Positions 7,564 to 13,620 of a DNA stretch of 20,119 bases are shown here, piece after piece. The position numbers were made by a program, and so were the translations under genes. This DNA is from Lachnoclostridium sp. UBA1241 (GTDB taxonomy: Bacteria; Bacillota; Clostridia; Lachnospirales; Lachnospiraceae), in NCBI GenBank assembly GCA_002308955.1, contig DBWJ01000081.1, positions 1 through 20,119 of the forward strand. The letters run 5' to 3'. Every line of letters starts with the position of its first letter. Position 1 is the first letter of the stretch. A model generated the notes under the pieces. That model was not told where the DNA came from. It did not search any database and was given only the letters and a program-made list of their open reading frames with translations.

Positions 7564-7566
7564 AAT
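7542..7566. promoter_or_regulatory. Perfect operator palindrome over the hsp20 promoter
   Basis: ATTGTTATA (7542-7550), a 7-bp spacer and TATAACAAT (7558-7566) form a perfect inverted repeat with 9-bp arms. The left arm fills the promoter spacer and the right arm contains the -10, so a bound dimer would block RNA polymerase. It does not match CIRCE (TTAGCACTC-N9-GAGTGCTAA), the CtsR heptad repeat or the HAIR site, although it shares the 7-bp spacer with HAIR. The regulator is not encoded nearby. Confidence 0.7.
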
Positions 7567-7607
7567 AGCAAAAGGTAATTCACATTTACCGTAAGGAGGA
7601 GAAAATT

Positions 7608-8135
7608 ATGAATAACGATGATTTCCTGGGAAAGACCTCGGAAGTATTGAACGGGTTGATTGATTCCATTGAAAAGGGCATTAAGGATCTGCAGAAGGAG
7701 GCCGGTTCGGTTGGATCGGGCGTGTTCGGAGGAACGCCGTTCGGGACAGACTTCCTGAAGAGAGCGGAAGAGGCGGCATCGCGCAAGGCCGAAGGGCCGG
7801 CACCGTTCCGCGGGGAGAAGAGCACGATTCCCGCGACACGCATCGATTACACGGACTATATAACGATTGTCTGCGAGCTCCCAGGTTGCACGAAGGGCGA
7901 CCTCAAGCTGGATTATTCGAAGGACCAGCTGGTGATCCGCGCAACCAAGCGGAAACCGGAGCCGGAAGGCAGGCCGACGCTTCACATGGATGACCGTAAG
8001 TACGGCACCTTCGAGCGCACATTTATCGTCGGCAAAGTGGACGCCGCTTCGATCAAGGCATCCTTCAAGGACGGTCTTCTGACCATCAACTGCCGTCGCG
8101 CTGAGGACAGCAGCATAGGAATTTCCATCAACTAG
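7608..8135 (+). CDS. hsp20: Hsp20/alpha-crystallin small heat-shock protein
   Basis: Small heat-shock proteins are ATP-independent holdases that bind unfolding proteins in the cytoplasm as large oligomers. This one has 175 residues. Residues 1 to about 70 are a variable N-terminal arm with a helical LNGLIDSIEKGIKDL segment. The alpha-crystallin domain runs from about 75 to 165, with the characteristic ASFKDGLLTI strand near its end. The C-terminal IxI motif that docks neighbouring subunits is Ile172-Ser-Ile174. AAGGAGGA at 7593-7600 with 7-base spacing fixes ATG 7608. It is a single-gene transcript with its own promoter, an operator palindrome and a strong terminator, consistent with stress control by a repressor. 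Confidence 0.94.
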   Translation: MNNDDFLGKTSEVLNGLIDSIEKGIKDLQKEAGSVGSGVFGGTPFGTDFLKRAEEAASRKAEGPAPFRGEKSTIPATRIDYTDYITIVCELPGCTKGDLKLDYSKDQLVIRATKRKPEPEGRPTLHMDDRKYGTFERTFIVGKVDAASIKASFKDGLLTINCRRAEDSSIGISIN

Positions 8136-8152
8136 AGATAGAGTTTTAGATG

Positions 8153-8192
8153 AAAAGGACCAAAAAGCGGAAATGCTTTTTGGTCCTTTTTT
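8153..8192. terminator. Strong, probably bidirectional terminator after hsp20
   Basis: AAAAGGACCAAAAAGC (8153-8168) pairs perfectly over 16 bp with its complement at 8175-8190, with a 6-base loop, followed by further T. The A-run on the left gives a T-run on the minus strand, so it can also stop transcripts coming from the convergent minus-strand gene. Confidence 0.93.
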
Positions 8193-8255
8193 CTTCTCTT
8201 TTCTTGCTTCTGCTTTCTTTGCGTCTGTTACCATTCCTGGCTTCTGTTTCCGTGC

Positions 8256-8540
8256 TTGGCCCACCGGGGACGGGAATCTGCCTGTAGGTGGGCCGAACTT
8301 CGCGGAGCCACTACTTGCTATTAAGCAAGCGCGGCCCACCGGGAAGTCAAAACGACCACCAGGGGGGCCGAATTCAACAAACTCCCGGTTTAGCAGAAGA
8401 AATAGCGGCCCCCCTACAAGCCAAAGCAGCTCATAGGGGGGCCGAATTCAGCAAACTCCCGGTTTAGCAGAAGAAAAAGCGGCCCCCCTACAAGCCAAAA
8501 CAGCTCATAGGGGGGCCGAATTCAACAAAATCCGGATTTC
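8256..8540. repeat. Intergenic array of 74/75-bp inverted-repeat units
   Basis: Right arms recur at 8258, 8333, 8407 and 8481 (periods 75, 74, 74). Units 8361-8434 and 8435-8508 differ at only three positions; a partial unit (8509-8540) ends exactly at the stop codon of the minus-strand gene, and a diverged unit occupies 8286-8360. In the two near-identical units the arms are AGGGGGGCCG and CGGCCCCCCT (8361-8370/8406-8415). In the diverged unit they are GGTGGGCCG and CGGCCCACC (8287-8295/8332-8340), so both arms changed together. Each right arm can also pair with the next unit's left arm across 17 bases. No gene is present in the gap 8136-8540. Confidence 0.92.
8473..8518 (-). terminator. Terminator of the minus-strand lipoprotein gene, inside the repeat array
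   Basis: Read on the minus strand, TAGGGGGGCCG/CGGCCCCCCTA arms (8508-8518 and 8480-8490) form an 11-bp GC-rich stem with a 17-base loop. It is followed by C-TTTTT-CTT (complement of 8473-8479). A second copy at 8406-8444 has a weaker T tract. This begins 23 bases after the stop codon of the gene at 8541-9617. Confidence 0.65.
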
Positions 8541-9617
8541 CTACGGAATATAGTAGAAATCCTCACCCGGCATCGCGCCGCCGACAGCCTTCGGGTTGGC
8601 GTCGAAGAGGATCTGCAGGTAAGCGGAAACCGCCTTCTTCATGTCTTCGCCGGTGTAGCAGACGATGTTGCACTGCGGAATAGCCTTCTTGGCAACGGCT
8701 GCCTTGAAGATGTCGAAGTGCTCCACGAGATCGGCCGCTGCGTCAACGGATTCCACGGCGAAAGACGTGCTTGCGCGGTACTCGTCAAGGAAGACGTTGA
8801 ATGCCTCGCGGTTTGCGTTGAGCCAAGCGGTGTTGGCAACGATAACGCCGGTAACGACGGTGGATTCGTTGAGCTTGTTCCACTCGGCAGTCACGTCGAG
8901 GGCAACGCGCAGCTCGGGCATCTTCATCTGCACGGTGGTCACATAAGGCTGCGGAAGCATCGCAATGATTTCCTCGTCGCCTGCAGCGGCAATACGCGCA
9001 GCCGCCTCGCTTGCTTCAGAGAGAAATGTGATGGTTACGTCTTTATCGGGATCAATTCCGGCAGAGGTCAGCAGGTAGCGGAGCGTGTACTCCGGAGTCG
9101 TGCCTGCGCCGGTGGCGTAGATGGTCTTGCCCTTGAGGTCGGCAACCGTCTGCACGCTGTCGCCGGTGTCTACGATGTAGAGCACGCCGAGCGTGTTCAC
9201 GGCACATACGGTAACGCCGCCGTTCGTCTTGTTGTAAAGCGTTGCGGCAAGGTTGCAGGGAACCGCGGCAACCGGGATGTCGCCCTTGATGATGGAAGCG
9301 GTAATCTCGTCAGCAGTACCGGCTACGGTGAACGTATAATTGTTCTTCGCAGTGCCGGCCTCCGCCTCGGACATCAGCTTTACCATGCCGATCGCGGTGG
9401 GCCCCTTCAGAACCGCAGCGTTGATGTCAACGGGTTTGTAGGGCTCGGGAGTAGGCGTCTCGGTCGGAGCGTCCGTAGGGGCGTCCGTCGGAGCCGTCGT
9501 GGGTGTAGCCGCCTCGGTCGGAGCCGGCGTAGGGTCAGCAGCCTTCTTGTCGCCGCAGCCCGCAAGAAGCATTGCGGAGAGCGTGAGAAGAAGGATCATG
9601 GATAACAGTTTCTTCAT
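8541..9617 (-). CDS. Substrate-binding lipoprotein, NMT1/SsuA-like (orphan)
   Basis: It looks like the extracellular solute-binding protein of an ABC importer in the nitrate/sulfonate/thiamine-precursor (NMT1/THI5-like) group. Residues 1-20 are a lipoprotein signal ending in LLAG, with the lipidated Cys at 21. Residues about 28-60 are a Pro/Thr-rich spacer that would hold the domain off the membrane. The binding domain (about 62-358) contains TADEITASIIKGDIPVAAVP and VADLKGKTIYATGAGTTPEY, patterns typical of this fold. AGGAGAA lies just before the start on the minus strand. No permease or ATPase gene is adjacent, so its transporter must be elsewhere if it has one. The ligand cannot be named from sequence alone. 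Confidence 0.88.
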   Translation of the reverse strand: MKKLLSMILLLTLSAMLLAGCGDKKAADPTPAPTEAATPTTAPTDAPTDAPTETPTPEPYKPVDINAAVLKGPTAIGMVKLMSEAEAGTAKNNYTFTVAGTADEITASIIKGDIPVAAVPCNLAATLYNKTNGGVTVCAVNTLGVLYIVDTGDSVQTVADLKGKTIYATGAGTTPEYTLRYLLTSAGIDPDKDVTITFLSEASEAAARIAAAGDEEIIAMLPQPYVTTVQMKMPELRVALDVTAEWNKLNESTVVTGVIVANTAWLNANREAFNVFLDEYRASTSFAVESVDAAADLVEHFDIFKAAVAKKAIPQCNIVCYTGEDMKKAVSAYLQILFDANPKAVGGAMPGEDFYYIP

Positions 9618-9686
9618 GACAATTCTCCTATCATATATGAATTAACAGTGTCGGGGATTCGGTTTCGGGCATAAAGAATAAACCGC

Positions 9687-9763
9687 CTTCCGGGTCGGAA
9701 TCCTTCCCGTCGGAACCGTTTCTTCGAGCATCACTTCCGGGTCGGAAACCCTTCCCGTCAGCG
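9687..9763 (-). repeat. Duplicated element in the leader of the lipoprotein gene
   Basis: CTTCCGGGTCGGAA followed by a CCTTCCCGTC block occurs at 9687-9713 and again at 9736-9763, about 49 bp apart with few differences. Each copy has short self-complementarity (GGGT...ACCC in the second). It lies between the minus-strand promoter and the start codon, so it would be transcribed as about 150 bases of leader. Confidence 0.6.
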
Positions 9764-9776
9764 TTATGTCGTATGT

Positions 9777-9805
9777 ACTCTAGCACACGCGATATCATTT
9801 GTCAA
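9777..9805 (-). promoter_or_regulatory. Promoter of the lipoprotein gene
   Basis: On the minus strand TTGACA (complement of 9800-9805) is followed by a 17-bp spacer and a weak -10 beginning TAG (9777-9782). A second TGTCAAAC copy lies 34 bp away at 9834-9841, without a matching -10. Confidence 0.6.
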
Positions 9806-9866
9806 ACGAATTCCGCAGCGCAATAATATCTTCTGTCAAACCCTCTCCGAAACACTACAGTTTCGC

Positions 9867-9895
9867 TTGTGAAACGCACTTCACGGTGCTATACT
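9867..9895 (+). promoter_or_regulatory. Sigma-A promoter of xpt
   Basis: TTGTGA (9867-9872), a 17-bp spacer and TATACT (9890-9895). Transcription would start near 9902, leaving a leader of about 34 bases with one small GCGG/CCGC hairpin (9907-9918). This is too short for a purine riboswitch. Confidence 0.75.
9869..9884. promoter_or_regulatory. Palindrome between the -35 and -10 of xpt
   Basis: GTGAA-N6-TTCAC (9869-9884) overlaps the -35 and fills part of the spacer. A neighbouring GTTTC-N6-GAAAC (9860-9875) overlaps it. Either could be a repressor site; the arms are only 5 bp, so chance is possible. Confidence 0.35.
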
Positions 9896-9935
9896 GTGTT
9901 TAATAAGCGGGCAACCGCGCACCGGAGGATAAGCG

Positions 9936-10511
9936 ATGAAACTCTTAGAAGACCGGATCCGTGAAGAGGGCGTTGTAAAAGAGGGCAATGTCCTTAAGGT
10001 AGATATGTTCTTAAACCACCAGATGGATGTATTTCTGTTCCGGCAAATGGCAAAGGAATGGAAGAAACTTTTCGCAGACGCCGGGGTGAATAAGATCCTC
10101 ACCATCGAAGCGTCCGGCATCGGAATCGCGTGCATTGCGGCGGAGGAGTTCGGCTGCAAGGTCGTCTTCGCCAAGAAGACGCAGGGTAAGAACCTGGACG
10201 GCGAGCTGTACACGACGCAGATCACTTCCTTTACAAAGGGACGCGTGTTCGACGTCATCGTAGAGAAGAAGTTCCTCGGCCCCGAGGACCGGGTACTGAT
10301 CATCGATGATTTTCTTGCGAACGGCTGCGCTCTCGAAGGGCTCATCCGGATCGTGCGGGAATCCGGCGCAGAACTTGTGGGCTGCGGCATTGCAATCGAG
10401 AAAGGCTTCCAGGCCGGCGGCGCGAAGATCCGCTCCATGGGCGTCCACCTCGAATCCCTGGCAATTATCGAGAGCATGACTCCCGACGGTGGAATCGTAT
10501 TTCGGGAGTAA
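9936..10511 (+). CDS. xpt: Xanthine phosphoribosyltransferase
   Basis: Xpt converts xanthine and PRPP to XMP in the cytoplasm, a purine salvage step. The 191 residues align well by eye with Bacillus subtilis Xpt (KVDxFLNHQ, TIExSG, SFTK, LIIDDFLANG, IEKxFQ, ESLA). The PRPP-binding loop is VLIIDDFLANGCA at 120-132. GGAGGA at 9924-9929 fixes ATG 9936. In B. subtilis xpt is joined to the xanthine permease pbuX and sits behind a guanine riboswitch; here no permease follows and the leader is too short for the riboswitch. Control may instead act at the promoter palindrome. Confidence 0.96.
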   Translation: MKLLEDRIREEGVVKEGNVLKVDMFLNHQMDVFLFRQMAKEWKKLFADAGVNKILTIEASGIGIACIAAEEFGCKVVFAKKTQGKNLDGELYTTQITSFTKGRVFDVIVEKKFLGPEDRVLIIDDFLANGCALEGLIRIVRESGAELVGCGIAIEKGFQAGGAKIRSMGVHLESLAIIESMTPDGGIVFRE

Positions 10512-10576
10512 AGAACCGCCCGGAGTGCGGTATTGTATTTCGGGATTAAAACCTTGACCGATGTTTCGAGATTAAA
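10497..10576 (+). repeat. Three copies of a 16-bp motif at and after the xpt stop codon
   Basis: GTATTTCGGGAGTAAA (10497-10512, containing the xpt stop codon), GTATTTCGGGATTAAA (10535-10550) and ATGTTTCGAGATTAAA (10561-10576). A weak ACCGC/GCGGT hairpin lies between the first two copies (10515-10531) with a T-poor tail, and may be a weak xpt terminator. Confidence 0.65.
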
Positions 10577-10591
10577 TAATTGTCCTTCACA

Positions 10592-10667
10592 GGTGTGGGC
10601 GCGCCCGGTAGGAGGATTTCGAAGGATTCAGCTCCTGAGAAGTCCTCCTGCCGAGGCAGCCCACACT
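10592..10667. other. Long imperfect hairpin upstream of dtd
   Basis: Outer stem GTGTGGGC (10593-10600) with GCCCACAC (10659-10666); then GCC (10603-10605) with GGC (10655-10657); then CGGTAGGAGGA (10606-10616) with TCCTCCTGCCG (10643-10653), 11 bp with one G-U pair. Small internal loops separate the stems. The 26-base apical part holds a further small TTCAG/CTGAG stem. There is no T run on either strand, so it is not an ordinary terminator. It could be a structured RNA, an mRNA element or a small palindromic repeat element. No ORF is present. Confidence 0.7.
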
Positions 10668-10727
10668 GTCAAGTATAACCAGCTACACCGTCAAGTATAA
10701 CCAGTTCTCAACCAAGTTTTACTTGAC
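10668..10727. repeat. GTCAAGTA half-site cluster at the dtd promoter
   Basis: GTCAAGTATAACCAG occurs at 10668-10682 and 10690-10704 (22 bp apart). The inverted half-site TACTTGAC is at 10720-10727 and overlaps the -35 of the dtd promoter. Two direct copies plus one inverted copy looks like a binding array for a transcription regulator. This is inference from pattern only. Confidence 0.65.
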
Positions 10728-10751
10728 TTTCGCGCCCCGGGCGTGTATTAT
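10723..10751 (+). promoter_or_regulatory. Sigma-A promoter of dtd and the ABC operon
   Basis: TTGACT (10723-10728), a 17-bp spacer and TATTAT (10746-10751). Transcription would start near 10758, which rules out the in-frame GTG at 10743 as the dtd start. The spacer contains a GC-rich palindrome (CGCCCCGGGCG). Confidence 0.85.
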
Positions 10752-10781
10752 GGTAAACGGAATTTACATAGGGGGGATATC

Positions 10782-11243
10782 ATGAAACTGCTGGTACAGC
10801 GGGTGAAGAGCGCTTCGGTGTCCGTCGATGGGAAAGAAATCGGTTCCATCGGCAAGGGGTATCTGGTTTTCCTGGGGGTTTGCAATAAGGATACCGAATC
10901 GGTTGCCGACAGGATGCTTGCGAAACTCGTAAAGCTTCGTATATTTGAAGATGAGAACGGTAAGACCAATCTCTCGCTTGGGGATGTTGGAGGTGCCGTT
11001 CTTTTCGTGTCGCAATTTACCCTGTACGCGGACTGCAGAAAGGGCAACCGCCCGTCCTTCGTGGATGCCGGAGACCCCGCCCATGCAGAGGCACTCTACG
11101 AGTATTCCGTGAAGGAGCTTCGAACGACTTACGGACTGACCGTCGAAACCGGTGAGTTCGGAGCGGACATGCAGGTTTCTTTAGTGAATGACGGACCGTT
11201 CACCGTTATCCTGGATTCCCCCGAGTTGAATATCGAACCATAG
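10782..11243 (+). CDS. dtd: D-aminoacyl-tRNA deacylase
   Basis: Dtd removes D-amino acids (and glycine from tRNA-Ala) wrongly attached to tRNAs, a translation quality-control step in the cytoplasm. The 153-residue length is typical. The two active-site signatures are present: SQFTLYAD with SQFT at 77-80, and NDGPFT at 136-141 (the cross-subunit GP motif region). The start is ATG 10782 with GGGGGG at 10771-10776. The in-frame upstream GTG lies inside the promoter. It begins an apparent operon: the ABC ATPase gene starts 21 bp after its stop. Confidence 0.96.
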   Translation: MKLLVQRVKSASVSVDGKEIGSIGKGYLVFLGVCNKDTESVADRMLAKLVKLRIFEDENGKTNLSLGDVGGAVLFVSQFTLYADCRKGNRPSFVDAGDPAHAEALYEYSVKELRTTYGLTVETGEFGADMQVSLVNDGPFTVILDSPELNIEP

Positions 11244-11264
11244 AAAAGAAAGAGAGGATACGAC

Positions 11265-12278
11265 ATGAGTTTTGAAGTACGTGACCTGGTGAAATCCTAC
11301 GGCGACAAAGTCGTAGTCGACCACCTGAATCTGAGAATGGACAAGCCCGGCGTTTACGCCCTGCTCGGAACCAACGGCGCCGGTAAGACGACGTCTATCC
11401 GTATGATTCTCGGAATGCTGCAGAGAGATTCCGGCGAGGTGCTCTACAACGAGAAGGAGATGGAGCCGAAGTCGATGAACATCGGCTATCTTGCAGAGGA
11501 GAGAGGTCTTTATCCGAAGTATGCCTTAATCGACCAGCTGTTGTATTTTGCGCGGTTGAAGGGCGTTTCGAAGAGCGAAGCCATGAAGCGGATCCGCCAC
11601 TGGTCTTCCCGTCTTGAACTGGACGAGTACCTGTTCCCGCCGAAGAACGCGAAGGGAAGAGCTCCGAAGCCGAAGCTTGCCGACCAGCTCAGTAAAGGTA
11701 ACCAGCAGAAGATTCAGCTGATGGCAGCATTGATCTCTGACCCTGAGTTCCTGATCCTCGACGAGCCGATGAGCGGTCTCGACCCGGTGAACACCGACCT
11801 CTTCAAGGAGGTTATCCGTGAGGAAATCGCGAAGGACAAGTACGTCATCATGTCCAGCCACCAGATGCCTACCGTAGAGGAATTCTGCACGGACATCACG
11901 ATCCTGAATCACGGCAAGACCGTACTTCAGGGCAACCTGGATGAGATCAAGAAGAGCTACGGCCGCGTAAATCTTTTCGTCAAATGCGAACACGACGGCA
12001 TCATGAACGACGGCGTTGATGATATGATTGCGCAGGCCGGTCTTTCCGTCGTGGAGAAGCTCCCGAGTGAGTACCACATCCGCGTAAGCGGCGAGGCGCA
12101 GGCAATGGAATTCCTCCGCATGCTGATTGACCATAACGTAACCATTATCCGTTTTGAGCTCCGTGAGCCGAGTCTCCATGAGATCTTCGTTGAGAAGGTC
12201 GGCGGCTATATCCCGACCGAAGAGGAGAGAAAGGCTGAAGAGGCCAAGGAAGCAGGTGTAAAGAATGAAGAAGAGTGA
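11265..12278 (+). CDS. NatA-like ABC exporter ATP-binding protein
   Basis: It is the ATPase of an ABC-2-type exporter. The nucleotide-binding domain covers about 1-225: Walker A GTNGAGKT (35-42), signature LSKGNQQK (142-149), Walker B FLILDE (162-167), and switch His199 in SSHQ. The Q-loop position reads GYLAEERGLYP, with Glu where Gln is usual; I recall this form in NatA-like proteins with a C-terminal DUF4162-type domain, which fits residues about 235-315. The C-terminal tail is Glu/Lys-rich. GAGAGG at 11252-11257 serves ATG 11265. It overlaps the next permease gene by 14 bp, which implies translational coupling. NatAB extrudes sodium in Bacillus; the substrate here is unknown. Confidence 0.93.
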   Translation: MSFEVRDLVKSYGDKVVVDHLNLRMDKPGVYALLGTNGAGKTTSIRMILGMLQRDSGEVLYNEKEMEPKSMNIGYLAEERGLYPKYALIDQLLYFARLKGVSKSEAMKRIRHWSSRLELDEYLFPPKNAKGRAPKPKLADQLSKGNQQKIQLMAALISDPEFLILDEPMSGLDPVNTDLFKEVIREEIAKDKYVIMSSHQMPTVEEFCTDITILNHGKTVLQGNLDEIKKSYGRVNLFVKCEHDGIMNDGVDDMIAQAGLSVVEKLPSEYHIRVSGEAQAMEFLRMLIDHNVTIIRFELREPSLHEIFVEKVGGYIPTEEERKAEEAKEAGVKNEEE

Positions 12279-13620
12279 GTTTCGTGGATGGACCGACGTA
12301 TTCCGCTTCACTCTTGTTGAGACCTGGAAGAACCGCTCATTCTTAATCTTCATGATCATCATGTGGGTTATCTGCTTCTTCTCGGTACCGGTTCTTGCCC
12401 TCATTACGGACAGCAAGAAACGTACAACAGAGGAATACGAGGTCGATAAGACCAACATCGAAACGGCTTACGTTGTCGATGATATTATGTTTACGGACAT
12501 CGGATTTGACGTCGCCGTGTTCCAGCGGAAGGACGTCTTCAAGAATGTCAAGATTCAGAAGATCCGCGGCAAGGAATACGAAGAGGTTGCCAAGCAGATC
12601 GATGAAGAGCCGAACAGCATCATCATTCACCTGACCATCGGCATGAACGGCGCGAGCTTCGACATCGTAAGAGGCCTCGAGTCCAAGGTCGGCGAGAAGG
12701 AATGTGATTACATCGGTTCGATTCTCGTAAAAGAGTTCGATACCTTCAAATACGAAGTCACCGGAACGGGAGCCGAACAGCTCCGCGCCATGAACAGCCA
12801 ATATGAGGTTGTGGCGCTGATGGAGCAGGAAGACGGCGAATTCGTTTCGGAGAAGGCGCACATTTCCGAAGCCAAGTACTGGTTTGTATATGCCCTTCTG
12901 TTCATCATCATGATGATCGTAACCTCCTCCTCGAGCCAGGTTGCGACCGCGGTTGCCCAGGACAAATCGACAAAGGTTATGGAATACCTTCTGACTTCTG
13001 TCCGTCCGATGGCGCTTGTCTTCGGTAAGGTTGTGGCGCATATGGTTTCGACGGTAATGCAGCTCGGAATTTCCTTAGGGCTGGGGCTTATTTCGAACGT
13101 TCTTACCGCGCAGTTTATGGGCAAGAACTTCCTTAAGACGAAGCTTCCGGGCGGCATCTTCGAGAACATTACGATTCCGAACGTCGTGCTCGCGCTTCTT
13201 ACGGTTGCGCTCGGCGTAATGCTCTATGGATTTATCGCAGGCCTGTGCGGCGCGATGGTGCGCAAAATGGAAGAGCTCCAGGAGAGCCTTTCCATGCTCG
13301 TTATGCTGACCATCATCGGCGCTTACCTTGCGATGTTCGCTTCGATGTCGATGCAGAAGACGCTGACGAGCCCGCTGTTCTATACGGCGGTACTCCTGCC
13401 GATCTCGTCCCCGTTCCTGCTTCCGGGCGTAATGCTCGTGGGAGTCGGCGCTTGGTGGATGAAGCTCCTTTCGATTGCCATCCTTCTGGTACTTGATATT
13501 GTAATTCTGACCGCCTCCGCGCGCGTCTATGAGCTCCTGATTCTCTACAACGGCTCCACGTTGAAACCGAAGGATCTGTTCAAGTTCCTCCGGCAGGCGA
13601 AAGGAGGGAAAACGGCATGA
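12265..13620 (+). CDS. ABC-2-type permease, NatB-like (first)
   Basis: It is a membrane subunit of the exporter, 451 residues. A first membrane segment lies at about 26-48. A large extracytoplasmic domain of about 165 residues follows, and then a C-terminal block of roughly five to six membrane segments starting near 216. After the second membrane segment, AVAQDKSTKVMEYLLTSVRP is the coupling-helix-like signature of ABC-2/NatB permeases. The start overlaps the ATPase gene by 14 bp and its stop overlaps the next start as ATGA, so the three genes are tightly coupled. The ribosome binding site is weak and lies inside the ATPase coding region, consistent with reinitiation. Confidence 0.9.
   Translation: MKKSEFRGWTDVFRFTLVETWKNRSFLIFMIIMWVICFFSVPVLALITDSKKRTTEEYEVDKTNIETAYVVDDIMFTDIGFDVAVFQRKDVFKNVKIQKIRGKEYEEVAKQIDEEPNSIIIHLTIGMNGASFDIVRGLESKVGEKECDYIGSILVKEFDTFKYEVTGTGAEQLRAMNSQYEVVALMEQEDGEFVSEKAHISEAKYWFVYALLFIIMMIVTSSSSQVATAVAQDKSTKVMEYLLTSVRPMALVFGKVVAHMVSTVMQLGISLGLGLISNVLTAQFMGKNFLKTKLPGGIFENITIPNVVLALLTVALGVMLYGFIAGLCGAMVRKMEELQESLSMLVMLTIIGAYLAMFASMSMQKTLTSPLFYTAVLLPISSPFLLPGVMLVGVGAWWMKLLSIAILLVLDIVILTASARVYELLILYNGSTLKPKDLFKFLRQAKGGKTA

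Noticed and set aside
8173..8436. Plus-strand open frame after hsp20
   Set aside because: It starts inside a terminator hairpin and runs through the repeat array; composition is not coding-like.
8256..8540. Integron attC sites
   Set aside because: The unit length fits, but there is no GTTRRRY core, no cassette genes between units and no integrase.
9896..9935. Purine riboswitch upstream of xpt
   Set aside because: The leader after the predicted transcription start is about 34 bases, too short, and the conserved purine-aptamer core is absent.
10592..10667. T-box leader or intrinsic terminator
   Set aside because: No T-box consensus, no specifier structure and no T tract follows the stem on either strand.
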